A DNA stretch of 37,073 nt, from positions 1-37,073 of the forward strand of contig QHRJ01000038.1 in NCBI GenBank assembly GCA_003220075.1, written 5' to 3'. Positions 30,076 to 37,073 of this stretch are shown here, piece after piece. Origin of the DNA: Verrucomicrobiota bacterium (GTDB lineage Bacteria; Verrucomicrobiota; Verrucomicrobiia; Chthoniobacterales; UBA10450). Made by a program: the position numbers and the translations under genes. Position 1 is the stretch's first letter, and each line of letters opens with the position of its first letter. Below the pieces are notes generated by a model that was given only the letters and a program-made list of their open reading frames with translations, was not told where the DNA came from and searched no databases.

Positions 30076-30141
30076 TCGAGGGATCCCGCTGCGTTACCTT
30101 AAAGATTCCATCACGGGATCCCTTGACTGCGCTCGGGATGA
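30061..30141. repeat. Family A palindromic repeat, copy A5 (complete), at an operon junction
   Basis: Left arm TCATCCCGAGCATAGTCGAG then GGATCCCG; right arm CGGGATCCCTTGACTGCGCT then CGGGATGA. The two arms are inverted copies with few mismatches, around a centre CTGCGTTACCTTAAAGATTC. The left end gives the SSRA tail and TAG stop of the methyltransferase; the right end gives the ATGA at 30138 used as the panC start. Confidence 0.9.
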
Positions 30142-30989
30142 TCGACTCTCCAGTGAAAATCATCGAGACAGCGGATGCGGCCCAGGCACATGTGCGCGAA
30201 CGAGCGGCCAAATCCGTGCTCGTGCCGACGATGGGTGCGTTGCATCGTGGACATCTGGAGTTGATTCGTGTCGCGCGTGAGCACGCTGGAAAAGATGGGG
30301 AAGTTGCGGTCAGTATTTTCGTTAATCCGTTGCAGTTCGAGCCGGGCTCGGATTTTGGGAAATACCCGCGGCCGGAACCTATGGACGAAAAATTTTGCGC
30401 TGACGCAGGAGTCAATCTGCTCTTTCGCCCGCGCGAACTGTATTTCGACGATCGCTCGGTTTATGTCGAAGAGACGCGTTTGTCGGCGGGGCTTTGCGGC
30501 GCAGCGCGGCCGGGACATTTCCGCGGCGTCTGTACGGTGGTAGCAAAGCTTTTTAATTTGCTCGCGCCCGACGCCGCGGTGTTCGGTGAAAAGGATTATC
30601 AGCAACTGGCGATCATCCGGCGCATGGTGCGCGACCTGAATTTTCTGATCGAAATCATCGGCGTTTTGACGGTGCGTGAGGAGGACGGGCTGGCGCTGAG
30701 CTCACGCAATCAATACCTGGACGCGGAGGAGCGCGCCGCGGCGCCGATGCTGTATCAGGCCATGCTGCGGGCGAAAGAAATGGCCGCCGGCGGAGAAAAT
30801 TCTGTAAGCAAGTTGATCGACGCCGCCAAAAACGTAATCGCGTTAGCCAAGGGCGCGCGTATCGATTACATCAGCATCGTCGATGCTGAAAACTTGCAGC
30901 CACTGGAAAAACTGCGGCCGAACGCGCTCATTGCGCTCGCAGTTTTCATCGGCAAAACGCGATTGATCGATAACTTGCGATTGACGTGA
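30138..30989 (+). CDS. panC: Pantothenate synthetase
   Basis: Condenses pantoate and beta-alanine with ATP to pantothenate (vitamin B5/CoA pathway). The 283-aa protein has VLVPTMGALHRGHLELIRVA (HxGH motif), VSIFVNPLQFEPGSDFGKYP, FGEKDYQQLAIIRRMVRDL and EEDGLALSSRNQYL, all standard. Two starts compete: ATG 30138, which is the end of a family A repeat, and GTG 30153 (VKIIETADAA), which matches the usual N-terminus MKII better; neither has a Shine-Dalgarno. The 3' end overlaps nadB by 4 nt (GTGA), so both cofactor genes are co-translated. Confidence 0.96.
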   Translation: MIDSPVKIIETADAAQAHVRERAAKSVLVPTMGALHRGHLELIRVAREHAGKDGEVAVSIFVNPLQFEPGSDFGKYPRPEPMDEKFCADAGVNLLFRPRELYFDDRSVYVEETRLSAGLCGAARPGHFRGVCTVVAKLFNLLAPDAAVFGEKDYQQLAIIRRMVRDLNFLIEIIGVLTVREEDGLALSSRNQYLDAEERAAAPMLYQAMLRAKEMAAGGENSVSKLIDAAKNVIALAKGARIDYISIVDAENLQPLEKLRPNALIALAVFIGKTRLIDNLRLT

Positions 30990-32581
30990 AGGAATTCGAT
31001 TTCGTTGTGGTCGGGAGCGGGATCGCCGGCTTGAGTTTTGCCTTGAAGGCGGCGCAGCACGGTTCCGTCGCCGTGATCACGAAACGCAAAGGGGCCGACA
31101 GCAACACCGCGTGGGCCCAAGGCGGGATTGCCTGCGTCACGAGTGACGAAGATTCTTTCGAGTTGCACGTGCGCGACACCCTCGAAGCCGGCGCCGGGCT
31201 TTGCGACGAACAAGTTGTGCGCACGATTGTGACGGAAGGTCCGGAGGCGATCCGGGAGCTAATGGAAGTCGGCGTGCATTTTGATGAACGCGAGGTTTCC
31301 GGTCATCGCGAGCTCGATCTTGGTCGCGAGGGCGGGCATTCGAAGCGGCGCGTGTTGCACGTGCAGGACGTGACCGGGCGCGAGATCGAAAACAAGCTAT
31401 TGGCGGCGCTCGGTCGATCGCCGCATGTCCAATTGCTGGAGAACCATACCGCGATTGATTTGATCACCGCGGCCAAACTTGGATTTGCAACGGAAGATCG
31501 GTGTCTCGGACTTTATTCGCTCGATGAGAAAACGGGCGACGTTGAGACGATTCGAAGCGATCGGGTGGTGCTGGCCACCGGCGGATGCGGGAAAGTCTAT
31601 CTCTACACCACCAATCCGGCGGTTGCGACGGGCGATGGCGTGGCCATGGCATGGCGCGCCGGGGTCGCCATCGCGAACATGGAATTCGTCCAATTCCATC
31701 CCACCTGTTTGTATCACGCCGAACAACGTTCCTTTCTGATTTCGGAAGCAGTCCGCGGTGAAGGCGGAATCTTGCGTGATGCCCACGGCGAAGATTTCAT
31801 GCCGCGATATCATCCGCGTGGCTCGCTCGCTCCGCGTGATGTGGTGGCGCGGGCGATCGATGCCGAGATCAAGCGCAGCGGTGCCCAATGCGTTTATCTG
31901 GATATCACGCATAAGCCCGAGGCGTTTTTGCGCGAGCGTTTTCCGCACATTTTCGAAACATGTTTGCAACTTGGGATCGACATGAGCCGGCAGCCGATTC
32001 CGGTCGTGCCGGCGGCGCATTATCAATGCGGTGGGATCAAGACCGATGTCAATGGCGCGAGCAGCCTGCGCGGTTTGTATGCGATTGGGGAAGTGGGATG
32101 CACCGGTCTGCACGGGGCAAATCGACTGGCGAGCAACTCGCTGCTCGAGGGCGTTGTGGTGGCACAGCGGGCCTCTGCGGCGCTGGCGCGCGAGTTTCCG
32201 AAGGAGCAAGATGATAAAATTGCATTACCCGAATGGGTTTCCGGCAACGTCCAAAATGTGGACGAACTGGTGGTAATTTATCACAACTGGGATGAGATCC
32301 GGCGCCTGATGTGGGACTACGTCGGGGTTGTTCGAAGCGACAAACGCCTGCAACGGGCAGCGTCGCGTTTACGGAATCTCCAGCGGGAGATCCGCGAATT
32401 TTTCTGGAATTTCAAGGTCTCAGTCGACCTCCTGGAACTGCGGAACCTTGCCACGGTCGCGGCGCTGATTGTGGACAGCGCCCTCCTCCGCAAAGAGAGC
32501 CGGGGACTGCATTTCACCCTGGATTATCCGCAGACGGACGAAGGCCACTTTCGGCACGATACCGTGCTCTCACGTGGCTAA
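30986..32581 (+). CDS. nadB: L-aspartate oxidase
   Basis: FAD enzyme that oxidises L-aspartate to iminoaspartate, the first step of de novo NAD synthesis. The 531-aa protein starts VKEFDFVVVGSGIAGLSFAL (GTG) and has the FAD dinucleotide motif, then GADSNTAWAQGGIACV, ELDLGREGGHSKRRVLH, NMEFVQFHPTCLY, HPRGSLAPRDVVARAID and GLHGANRLASNSLLEGVV. Length and C-terminal helical domain are normal. The start overlaps panC in GTGA. nadA and nadC are not in the window. A short hairpin with a small T-run follows about 70 nt downstream. Confidence 0.97.
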   Translation: MKEFDFVVVGSGIAGLSFALKAAQHGSVAVITKRKGADSNTAWAQGGIACVTSDEDSFELHVRDTLEAGAGLCDEQVVRTIVTEGPEAIRELMEVGVHFDEREVSGHRELDLGREGGHSKRRVLHVQDVTGREIENKLLAALGRSPHVQLLENHTAIDLITAAKLGFATEDRCLGLYSLDEKTGDVETIRSDRVVLATGGCGKVYLYTTNPAVATGDGVAMAWRAGVAIANMEFVQFHPTCLYHAEQRSFLISEAVRGEGGILRDAHGEDFMPRYHPRGSLAPRDVVARAIDAEIKRSGAQCVYLDITHKPEAFLRERFPHIFETCLQLGIDMSRQPIPVVPAAHYQCGGIKTDVNGASSLRGLYAIGEVGCTGLHGANRLASNSLLEGVVVAQRASAALAREFPKEQDDKIALPEWVSGNVQNVDELVVIYHNWDEIRRLMWDYVGVVRSDKRLQRAASRLRNLQREIREFFWNFKVSVDLLELRNLATVAALIVDSALLRKESRGLHFTLDYPQTDEGHFRHDTVLSRG

Positions 32582-32653
32582 ATGCTTGGAATGGATACTG
32601 CTGCAAATGACAGTAGCCAGCCAGGCGAGGATTCCTCGAAAAGAGGAAAAGCC

Positions 32654-32673
32654 CTTGCCTGCCGGCAAGTTTT
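32654..32673 (+). terminator. Probable Rho-independent terminator after nadB
   Basis: CTTGCC (32654-32659), loop TGCC, GGCAAG (32664-32669), then TTTT. The stem is 6 bp and the T-tail is short, so termination strength is uncertain, but place and polarity fit the end of the panC-nadB transcript. Confidence 0.5.
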
Positions 32674-32694
32674 CGGATAAACAAAGCCACGCTA

Positions 32695-33519
32695 ATGAGA
32701 AAAGGTTTTCCCGCCGTCGCTCTAGTGCTCCTTGGGACGGGGGTAGCCATGGCACAATCGCCTTATGAGAGCGCGGCCGATTTCGCCAAATATGCCCGCA
32801 AATTGCGCGAACAGGCCTTGCTGAAAGTCGAGCCCCAGGTTTTCGTCCCAACCGCTTCCCGGTCCAACACGGCGACGCGTTACCCATGGAAGGCGAGTAT
32901 CGTGACAACAGTGTTTTGGGTTGGCGAGCAGGCTGGCGGGAATAACCCGGTCCCGAATTACAAGAGCTGCTGGGACGCGAACTGGACCTCGAATTACGGC
33001 GGCTTTGATACTCCGGAGGCGTCCTCCCGCCGGAATTACATCCCGGCTTCATTTACCCCCCGGCAGAACCCTTTTTATTGCGCTCTCCCTTATAACGACG
33101 TCACGCACGGACAGTTTAAGCCGGAAGCGCCGTTGGTGATTCCATGGTTTAGGACTGCTTACACCGAACCGGGCCGTTCGGTTTGCAAAGACCGCTGGCT
33201 GGCTATCCGCAAAGGCAGTCGCGTTTGCTATGCCCAGTGGGAAGATTGCGGACCGTTTCGCACCGACCATTTCCAGTACGTTTTTCAGAATGAGCGACCG
33301 AAGCCGAACCTGAATCACGGTGCCGGTCTCGATGTCTCTCCGGCAGTGCGAGATTATCTTGGGCTCGGCCCGACTGATGTGACCGACTGGCAATTTGTGG
33401 AAGTGCGCGATATCCCGCCCGGACCATGGCGCAGTTATGGCGACAACAACCACTTCGTGATCGCCAAGCGCCAGGCTGAGGGACGCCTTGTTCAGCAGAT
33501 CGGCGCCGCCTCGCGCTAG
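32695..33519 (+). CDS. Secreted Cys- and Trp-rich protein, possible double-psi beta-barrel fold
   Basis: A 274-aa exported protein with signal peptide MRKGFPAVALVLLGTGVAMA. The mature domain is rich in aromatic residues and has several Cys. Key segments are TVFWVGEQAGGNNPVPNYKS, PRQNPFYCALPYNDVTHGQF, the Cys-containing SVCKDRWLAIRKGSRVCYAQ, WEDCGPFRTDHFQYVF, and HGAGLDVSPAVRDYLGL. The order G..YCALPYND, then C...W..I..G..C.AQW.DCGPF, then GLDVSP.....LG resembles RlpA/expansin-like barrels (GxxDLSPxAxxxLG), so a cell-wall or glycan-binding role is possible. I do not know a named family. The gene ends in a CTAG shared with the stop codon of the converging GTPase gene. Confidence 0.72.
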   Translation: MRKGFPAVALVLLGTGVAMAQSPYESAADFAKYARKLREQALLKVEPQVFVPTASRSNTATRYPWKASIVTTVFWVGEQAGGNNPVPNYKSCWDANWTSNYGGFDTPEASSRRNYIPASFTPRQNPFYCALPYNDVTHGQFKPEAPLVIPWFRTAYTEPGRSVCKDRWLAIRKGSRVCYAQWEDCGPFRTDHFQYVFQNERPKPNLNHGAGLDVSPAVRDYLGLGPTDVTDWQFVEVRDIPPGPWRSYGDNNHFVIAKRQAEGRLVQQIGAASR

Positions 33520-35249
33520 CTGGCGCCGCTTCCCATCACGCGCGGACGCAGTTTTTCAAAAGTCGCGTCGAGTTCTCCGATCCGATCGACCAGCAATTGA
33601 AAATGCGCACGTTGCGTCGTGCAGAAGGCAGTGAGCGGTTGTATTGCTGCGTTGATCTCGCCATAGAACAAATCGATCGTGTGCGAGATCTGATTCTCGA
33701 TCGCAAGCACGAGCTCACTGCGTTTTGCTTCCATTTGTTCGGCGTAAACACGAAGAATTTTTCCGCGCTGCCATTTTGCCAGCAAAGTTCCAATAATCGC
33801 GGCTGAAGCCGCCAGCACCCCCGTGACATCGGCAACAGCGGCGCTACTCATGGCCGCGACCAGTGCCACCAGTCCACCCGCCGCCGCCACGCCCGCTGGA
33901 ATTCGCAAGCGGTCGGACGTTTCCCGAAATATCTCTCCCATTTGTTCTTCAATGGCGTTTCCGCCGCTTCGCTCCGCCAGCGTCAGTTGAATGGATTGCA
34001 ATAACTCACGGCGTTGGCGCGCGAAATCCGGTGGCGTCCGTGGCGCCTGAGATTTCACTTCGCCCCCAAAATGCGTCTCGATCATGTCCTGTAGTTGCGG
34101 CCAGATTCCACGCAGATCGGTTTCAAGTAATTGCACTGCGTTTTCGATTTGTGGCTGCACGATCTGGCGAAGCTTCGTTTCCATTTCATCTTGAAAATCG
34201 CGCTGCCAATAATCGCGTCGCCAAATCATGTTCACCGTTGTCCAGAAAGTCAGTTTGCTCTCGAGAAATCGGGTTCCTTGGGCGGCGCAATCGCGGCAGG
34301 CTTGCTCGATTCCCCGGACAAAACCGTGCACTTGCCACAACGTTTGTTCCTTGCGCGCCCGGAGGAAGTGCATCAGGCGATCGAACCGCTCTTCGTCCTG
34401 TCTAATGGTGCGAAATGCCTCGCGCACTTCCGAGGCGATCTCTTGCAGAACAACCTGCGCGGTTTGCCAGGCCGATCGCAACTTCAGCGCGTGGGCACTC
34501 GCATCCGACATGATCAAATCGATGTGCTCTTGCAACGGAACAATCTGGCTTTTTTCTTCGAGGCTGGCCGCTCCGGGCGCCCCCGTGCGCGCGAGTAAAG
34601 CCTGACGCGCGGAGACAGCAAAAATAGGGGGGGCGGTTCCGAGTTTCTGAAGGGCGGTATCCTGAAGATGACGGTGGATGACAGCAATCTCGGCAGGGTC
34701 ACGCAAGTCAGCCTGTTGCAAAACGAAAACGATATTTTTTAGCCAACGCTTTTGCACGAAAGCGAGAAGGTCCCACGCCGATTGCGTCCAGGGATTAACC
34801 ACGGAAAAAACGAACAGGACGAGATCGGCCCGGGGCACGAATTCTTCGGTGATGCGTTGATGCTCTGCCACCATCGTGTTCGTCCCGGGGGTATCGACGA
34901 CATTGAAGTCACGCAGGAAATCGATCGGAAGGAAGCGCTCGATCAGTTGAGGGGAGACATCGACCGTTTTTTCCACCTCGCCATAGCGAAAAATGCACAC
35001 TCGGTCGGTCGCTGGTAGCACGCCGGTCTTGGCGAATTCGCGGCCGAAAAGCGCATTTAGAAGCGAGGATTTTCCCGCTTTCACTTCGCCGACGACGACG
35101 AAGAGAAGCGGTTGGCGAATGTCGATGAGAAGAGCATGCAGCGTCTCCAATGAACCTGGGCTGCGCTGCAGATCCGCGCCGAGTCGCAGCAATCGGATCA
35201 GCGCAGTTTCGAGATCGGTTCGAAGCTGCAAATAATGATCGGCGATCAT
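33516..35249 (-). CDS. Dynamin-like GTPase with membrane hairpin
   Basis: A 577-aa bacterial dynamin-family GTPase, from ATG 35249. G1 is GEVKAGKSS (54-62), switch I is LPATDRV (Thr81), G3 is DTPG (119-122) and G4 is QQAD (178-181, where many members have NKAD). Long helical stalk regions follow, and a hydrophobic hairpin near 460-500 (AAAGGLVALVAAMSSAAVAD, then GVLAASAAIIG) could insert in the membrane. Probable role: membrane remodelling or stress protection at the inner membrane. ATG 35249 avoids the upstream deacetylase stop at 35260; the frame is open back to 35285. Its stop overlaps that of the converging gene within CTAG. It follows the deacetylase by 10 nt, so they may be one operon. 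Confidence 0.88.
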   Translation of the reverse strand: MIADHYLQLRTDLETALIRLLRLGADLQRSPGSLETLHALLIDIRQPLLFVVVGEVKAGKSSLLNALFGREFAKTGVLPATDRVCIFRYGEVEKTVDVSPQLIERFLPIDFLRDFNVVDTPGTNTMVAEHQRITEEFVPRADLVLFVFSVVNPWTQSAWDLLAFVQKRWLKNIVFVLQQADLRDPAEIAVIHRHLQDTALQKLGTAPPIFAVSARQALLARTGAPGAASLEEKSQIVPLQEHIDLIMSDASAHALKLRSAWQTAQVVLQEIASEVREAFRTIRQDEERFDRLMHFLRARKEQTLWQVHGFVRGIEQACRDCAAQGTRFLESKLTFWTTVNMIWRRDYWQRDFQDEMETKLRQIVQPQIENAVQLLETDLRGIWPQLQDMIETHFGGEVKSQAPRTPPDFARQRRELLQSIQLTLAERSGGNAIEEQMGEIFRETSDRLRIPAGVAAAGGLVALVAAMSSAAVADVTGVLAASAAIIGTLLAKWQRGKILRVYAEQMEAKRSELVLAIENQISHTIDLFYGEINAAIQPLTAFCTTQRAHFQLLVDRIGELDATFEKLRPRVMGSGAS

Positions 35250-35259
35250 GCCGCGAGAG

Positions 35260-36054
35260 TTAACCGTTCGGTGAAGCCGCGACAACTGGAGACGGAGTGG
35301 CAGTTGGCGCGTTGACTGGCTTCGGCGTCGGCGGTGGGACCGGCGTCCGTAGCTTCAATAATTCGGAGACGGTGACGAATTTGAATCCTTTGGCTTCGAG
35401 CTCGGTCAAAGTTGCCGGCATCGCCTGGATCGTCTGCGCATGAATATCATGCGATAGCACGATCGATCCCGGGCGTGTCTCCTTCAGGATACGACTACTA
35501 ACGATATTTGGACCGGGTTCCTTCCAGTCGAGCGGATCCACGTCCCACAGAATAATTTCATAGCCGAGGTCGTCGTGAATAAAATGTTTTTGACGTGTCG
35601 TGAGCGAACCGTAGGGCGGGCGAAGTAAAACCGGCCGCGAACCAATCGCGCCGGTTATCGCCTCTTCGGTGCGCTTGATCTGGCTGCGAACGGCATCGTC
35701 GGAGATTTTCGCGAGATTAGGATGCGACCAGGAGTGGTTGCCAATCTCGTGGCCTTCTCGCGCTGCGCGTTGCAAGATTTCGGGATGCTGCGCCACGTTT
35801 TCGCCGATGACAAAAAAAGTGGCATGAATATGATGCTGCGCGAGTAAATCGAGCAGCCGCGGCGTGAGTTTTTCGCTTGGACCGTCGTCAAAAGTGAGGG
35901 CGATGTAGGGGCCATCGACGTGCACCGAGCTGACCGTTATTTTTTGTTCCGCGACCGGCGGCGGTTTTGGCTTTTCGGGCGCGGGCGAGGGTTGCTGGGC
36001 AAATGCAACCGTGGCCGGAACGAGAAAAAAAAGGGCGCGGAATTTTCGCAGCAT
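35260..36054 (-). CDS. Polysaccharide deacetylase (NodB-type, CE4)
   Basis: Secreted or periplasmic deacetylase of N-acetylated glycans, probably peptidoglycan or a surface polymer. The 264-aa protein has a signal peptide (MLRKFRALFFLVPATVAFAQ), a Pro-rich linker (PAPEKPKPPP) and a complete CE4 catalytic domain: TFDDGPSEKLTP (Asp base and metal Asp), the metal His pair in HSWSHPN, RPPYGSLT, the VDPLDW strand and VLSHDIH with the catalytic His. A disordered Pro/Ala/Thr tail ends the chain (TPVPPPTPKPVNAPTATPSP). All five CE4 motifs are in place, so it should be active. The dynamin-like gene starts 10 nt downstream of its stop. Confidence 0.93.
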   Translation of the reverse strand: MLRKFRALFFLVPATVAFAQQPSPAPEKPKPPPVAEQKITVSSVHVDGPYIALTFDDGPSEKLTPRLLDLLAQHHIHATFFVIGENVAQHPEILQRAAREGHEIGNHSWSHPNLAKISDDAVRSQIKRTEEAITGAIGSRPVLLRPPYGSLTTRQKHFIHDDLGYEIILWDVDPLDWKEPGPNIVSSRILKETRPGSIVLSHDIHAQTIQAMPATLTELEAKGFKFVTVSELLKLRTPVPPPTPKPVNAPTATPSPVVAASPNG

Positions 36055-36264
36055 GAGACTCAGAAGCGCGACAGATTGCCTTATTAACGCGGCGGCACTG
36101 GCGGCGCAACTGCGTCACCGAAAATTGGAAAAGAGAAAGCCGGGCTACAGCCGCCGGGAAGCCGAATTTGGCAACTAATCTGCTGCTTTGGGATGGATGA
36201 TGTTAGGGCGCTTATCGAACTTCGGCGCGAGGCCGAGAGACCGCACTGACGCCGATATCGCGTG

Positions 36265-37073
36265 ATGAATATTCTTCTTGTCGAAGACCAGGACGACAGC
36301 CGGAAAACGCTCTCCAGGCTGATCGGAATGCGCGGCCATAAAGTGACGCAAGTCGCAACCGCCGAAGAGGCCGAGCGCGCTCTGGCAACGGACAGTTTCC
36401 CCTTCCTTATTCTTGATTGGATGCTGCCGGGAAAAAGTGGCATCGACTTGTGTCGCGAATTGCGGGCGCGCCAAGACGGCGACGAAATGTTCATCCTGCT
36501 CGTGACCGGTAAAACCGATCGCGCAGACCTGGAGATGGCGCTGGAAGTGGGGGCGAATGATTACCTTACAAAACCAATCGACCTGTCGTTGCTGAATGTG
36601 CGCCTGGCGGTGGCGGAGCGGCAAATTCGCGACCTCACGGAACGTAACCAGGCCCGGATTGCACTCCAACAGTCAGCCCGGACGCTGACGGATATTCTCG
36701 AGAATACGACCGATGGTTTCTTCGCCCTCGATTACGCGTGGCGATTTACCTATGTGAATCCGGAGGCGGAGGCTTTATTCGGACGCTCGCGCAAAGAGCT
36801 TCTGGGAGGCGAGCTGTGGCAGACGTTTTCCGAACTTCGCGGCACGGCTTTCGAACAGAATTATCGGCAGGTTATGGCCGAGCAGGCACCAGTCGAATTT
36901 GAAGCGTGCGATCCGCGCGGAACGAAGTGGTTTGAAGTTCATGCCTATCCCAGCGGCGGAGGCGTTTCGGCTTTCTTTCGTGACGTCACTGAACGTAAGC
37001 GCGCGGAAGATGATCGGCTCACCAAAGGCAAGATCGAATCATTGGGAACGCTGGCCGGCGGAATCGCCCACGA
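36265..37073 (+). CDS. Response-regulator/PAS/histidine-kinase hybrid, N-terminal part
   Basis: The frame is open from ATG 36265 to the window end (269 codons seen). Residues 1-115 are a receiver domain: MNILLVEDQDDSRKTLSRLI, phosphoacceptor Asp51 in LILDWMLPGKSG, Thr81 in LLVTGK, Lys103 in YLTKP. A helical link (NVRLAVAERQIRDLTE) leads to a PAS domain (about 135-240) with LENTTDGFFALDYAWRFTYV and SAFFRDVTERKRAED. The last visible residues, KIESLGTLAGGIAH, are the start of a HisKA H-box, so the window ends on the phosphorylatable His itself. The rest (ATPase and possibly a further receiver) is outside. A sensor with its receiver at the N-terminus often sits downstream of another kinase. Not in any operon here; 210 nt separate it from the divergent deacetylase. 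Confidence 0.92.
   Translation, partial: MNILLVEDQDDSRKTLSRLIGMRGHKVTQVATAEEAERALATDSFPFLILDWMLPGKSGIDLCRELRARQDGDEMFILLVTGKTDRADLEMALEVGANDYLTKPIDLSLLNVRLAVAERQIRDLTERNQARIALQQSARTLTDILENTTDGFFALDYAWRFTYVNPEAEALFGRSRKELLGGELWQTFSELRGTAFEQNYRQVMAEQAPVEFEACDPRGTKWFEVHAYPSGGGVSAFFRDVTERKRAEDDRLTKGKIESLGTLAGGIAH

Noticed and set aside
36120-36170. GGCTACAGCCGCCGGG near 36145 as a further family B copy
   Set aside because: It shares TGTAGC on the minus strand, but the arms do not pair convincingly; too little to call.

Overview
The window looks like a chromosomal segment of a soil-type Verrucomicrobiota bacterium, probably close to the Chthoniobacterales (Udaeobacter-like) lineage. The evidence is a 51-residue protein at 22384-22539 that resembles the small basic protein of Verrucomicrobiota and Chlamydiae, a C-terminal NDD/TAIVRG/VEVY repeat domain that I recall as common in soil Verrucomicrobiota, a moderately high G+C content, and many short palindromic repeats. 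The taxon is inferred from memory of families, not from a search. I see no rRNA, tRNA, CRISPR array, transposase or phage gene.

Layout. Positions 1-2904 hold a truncated secreted-protein gene (minus strand), a type-3 prolyl-tRNA synthetase, a glutaredoxin and a membrane protein. Positions 2959-7782 form a minus-strand housekeeping run, read as rsmI - rplU - rpmA - adk-like - zinc-ribbon - fmt - pyrH - frr, covering translation and nucleotide metabolism. Positions 7901-9620 carry small envelope proteins and a membrane-anchored alpha/beta hydrolase. Positions 9681-13989 are two divergent amino-acid catabolism genes, a bifunctional PutA-type proline dehydrogenase/P5C dehydrogenase and a threonine-aldolase-like PLP enzyme.

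Positions 14002-17280 hold secreted or anchored proteins: a lipoprotein, a matrixin-like metalloprotease with a two-repeat C-terminal domain, its likely companion, a frameshifted remnant of the same repeat domain, and a 74-aa anchored protein. Positions 17353-20075 encode a DsbD-type electron-transfer protein followed by an exported redoxin. Positions 20254-22539 have a small unknown protein, an SDR oxidoreductase, an RsuA-family pseudouridine synthase and the small basic protein. Positions 22627-28598 are a surface-glycan/lipid A block: a GT39-like transferase, a YbgC-like thioesterase, an LpxL-WaaF fusion, and divergently a two-domain GT2. Positions 28642-32581 run as an RmlC-like cupin, a methyltransferase, panC and nadB. 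The right end has a secreted Cys-rich protein, a dynamin-like GTPase, a polysaccharide deacetylase and the start of a REC-PAS-histidine kinase.

The most striking feature is a set of palindromic repeats woven into genes. Family A has five copies, with arms like ATCCCGAGC..AGTCGAGGGATC. Two copies are read in frame inside proteins: one in the PutA interdomain linker, one in the second GT2 domain. Two more sit exactly at operon junctions, where one element supplies the tail and stop codon of the upstream gene and an in-frame ATG for the downstream gene. Family B (ends TGTAGC) has four copies, one of which supplies the fmt stop codon. A second recurrent pattern is a -10-like hexamer only 5-9 nt upstream of several start codons, which suggests leaderless or nearly leaderless mRNAs.
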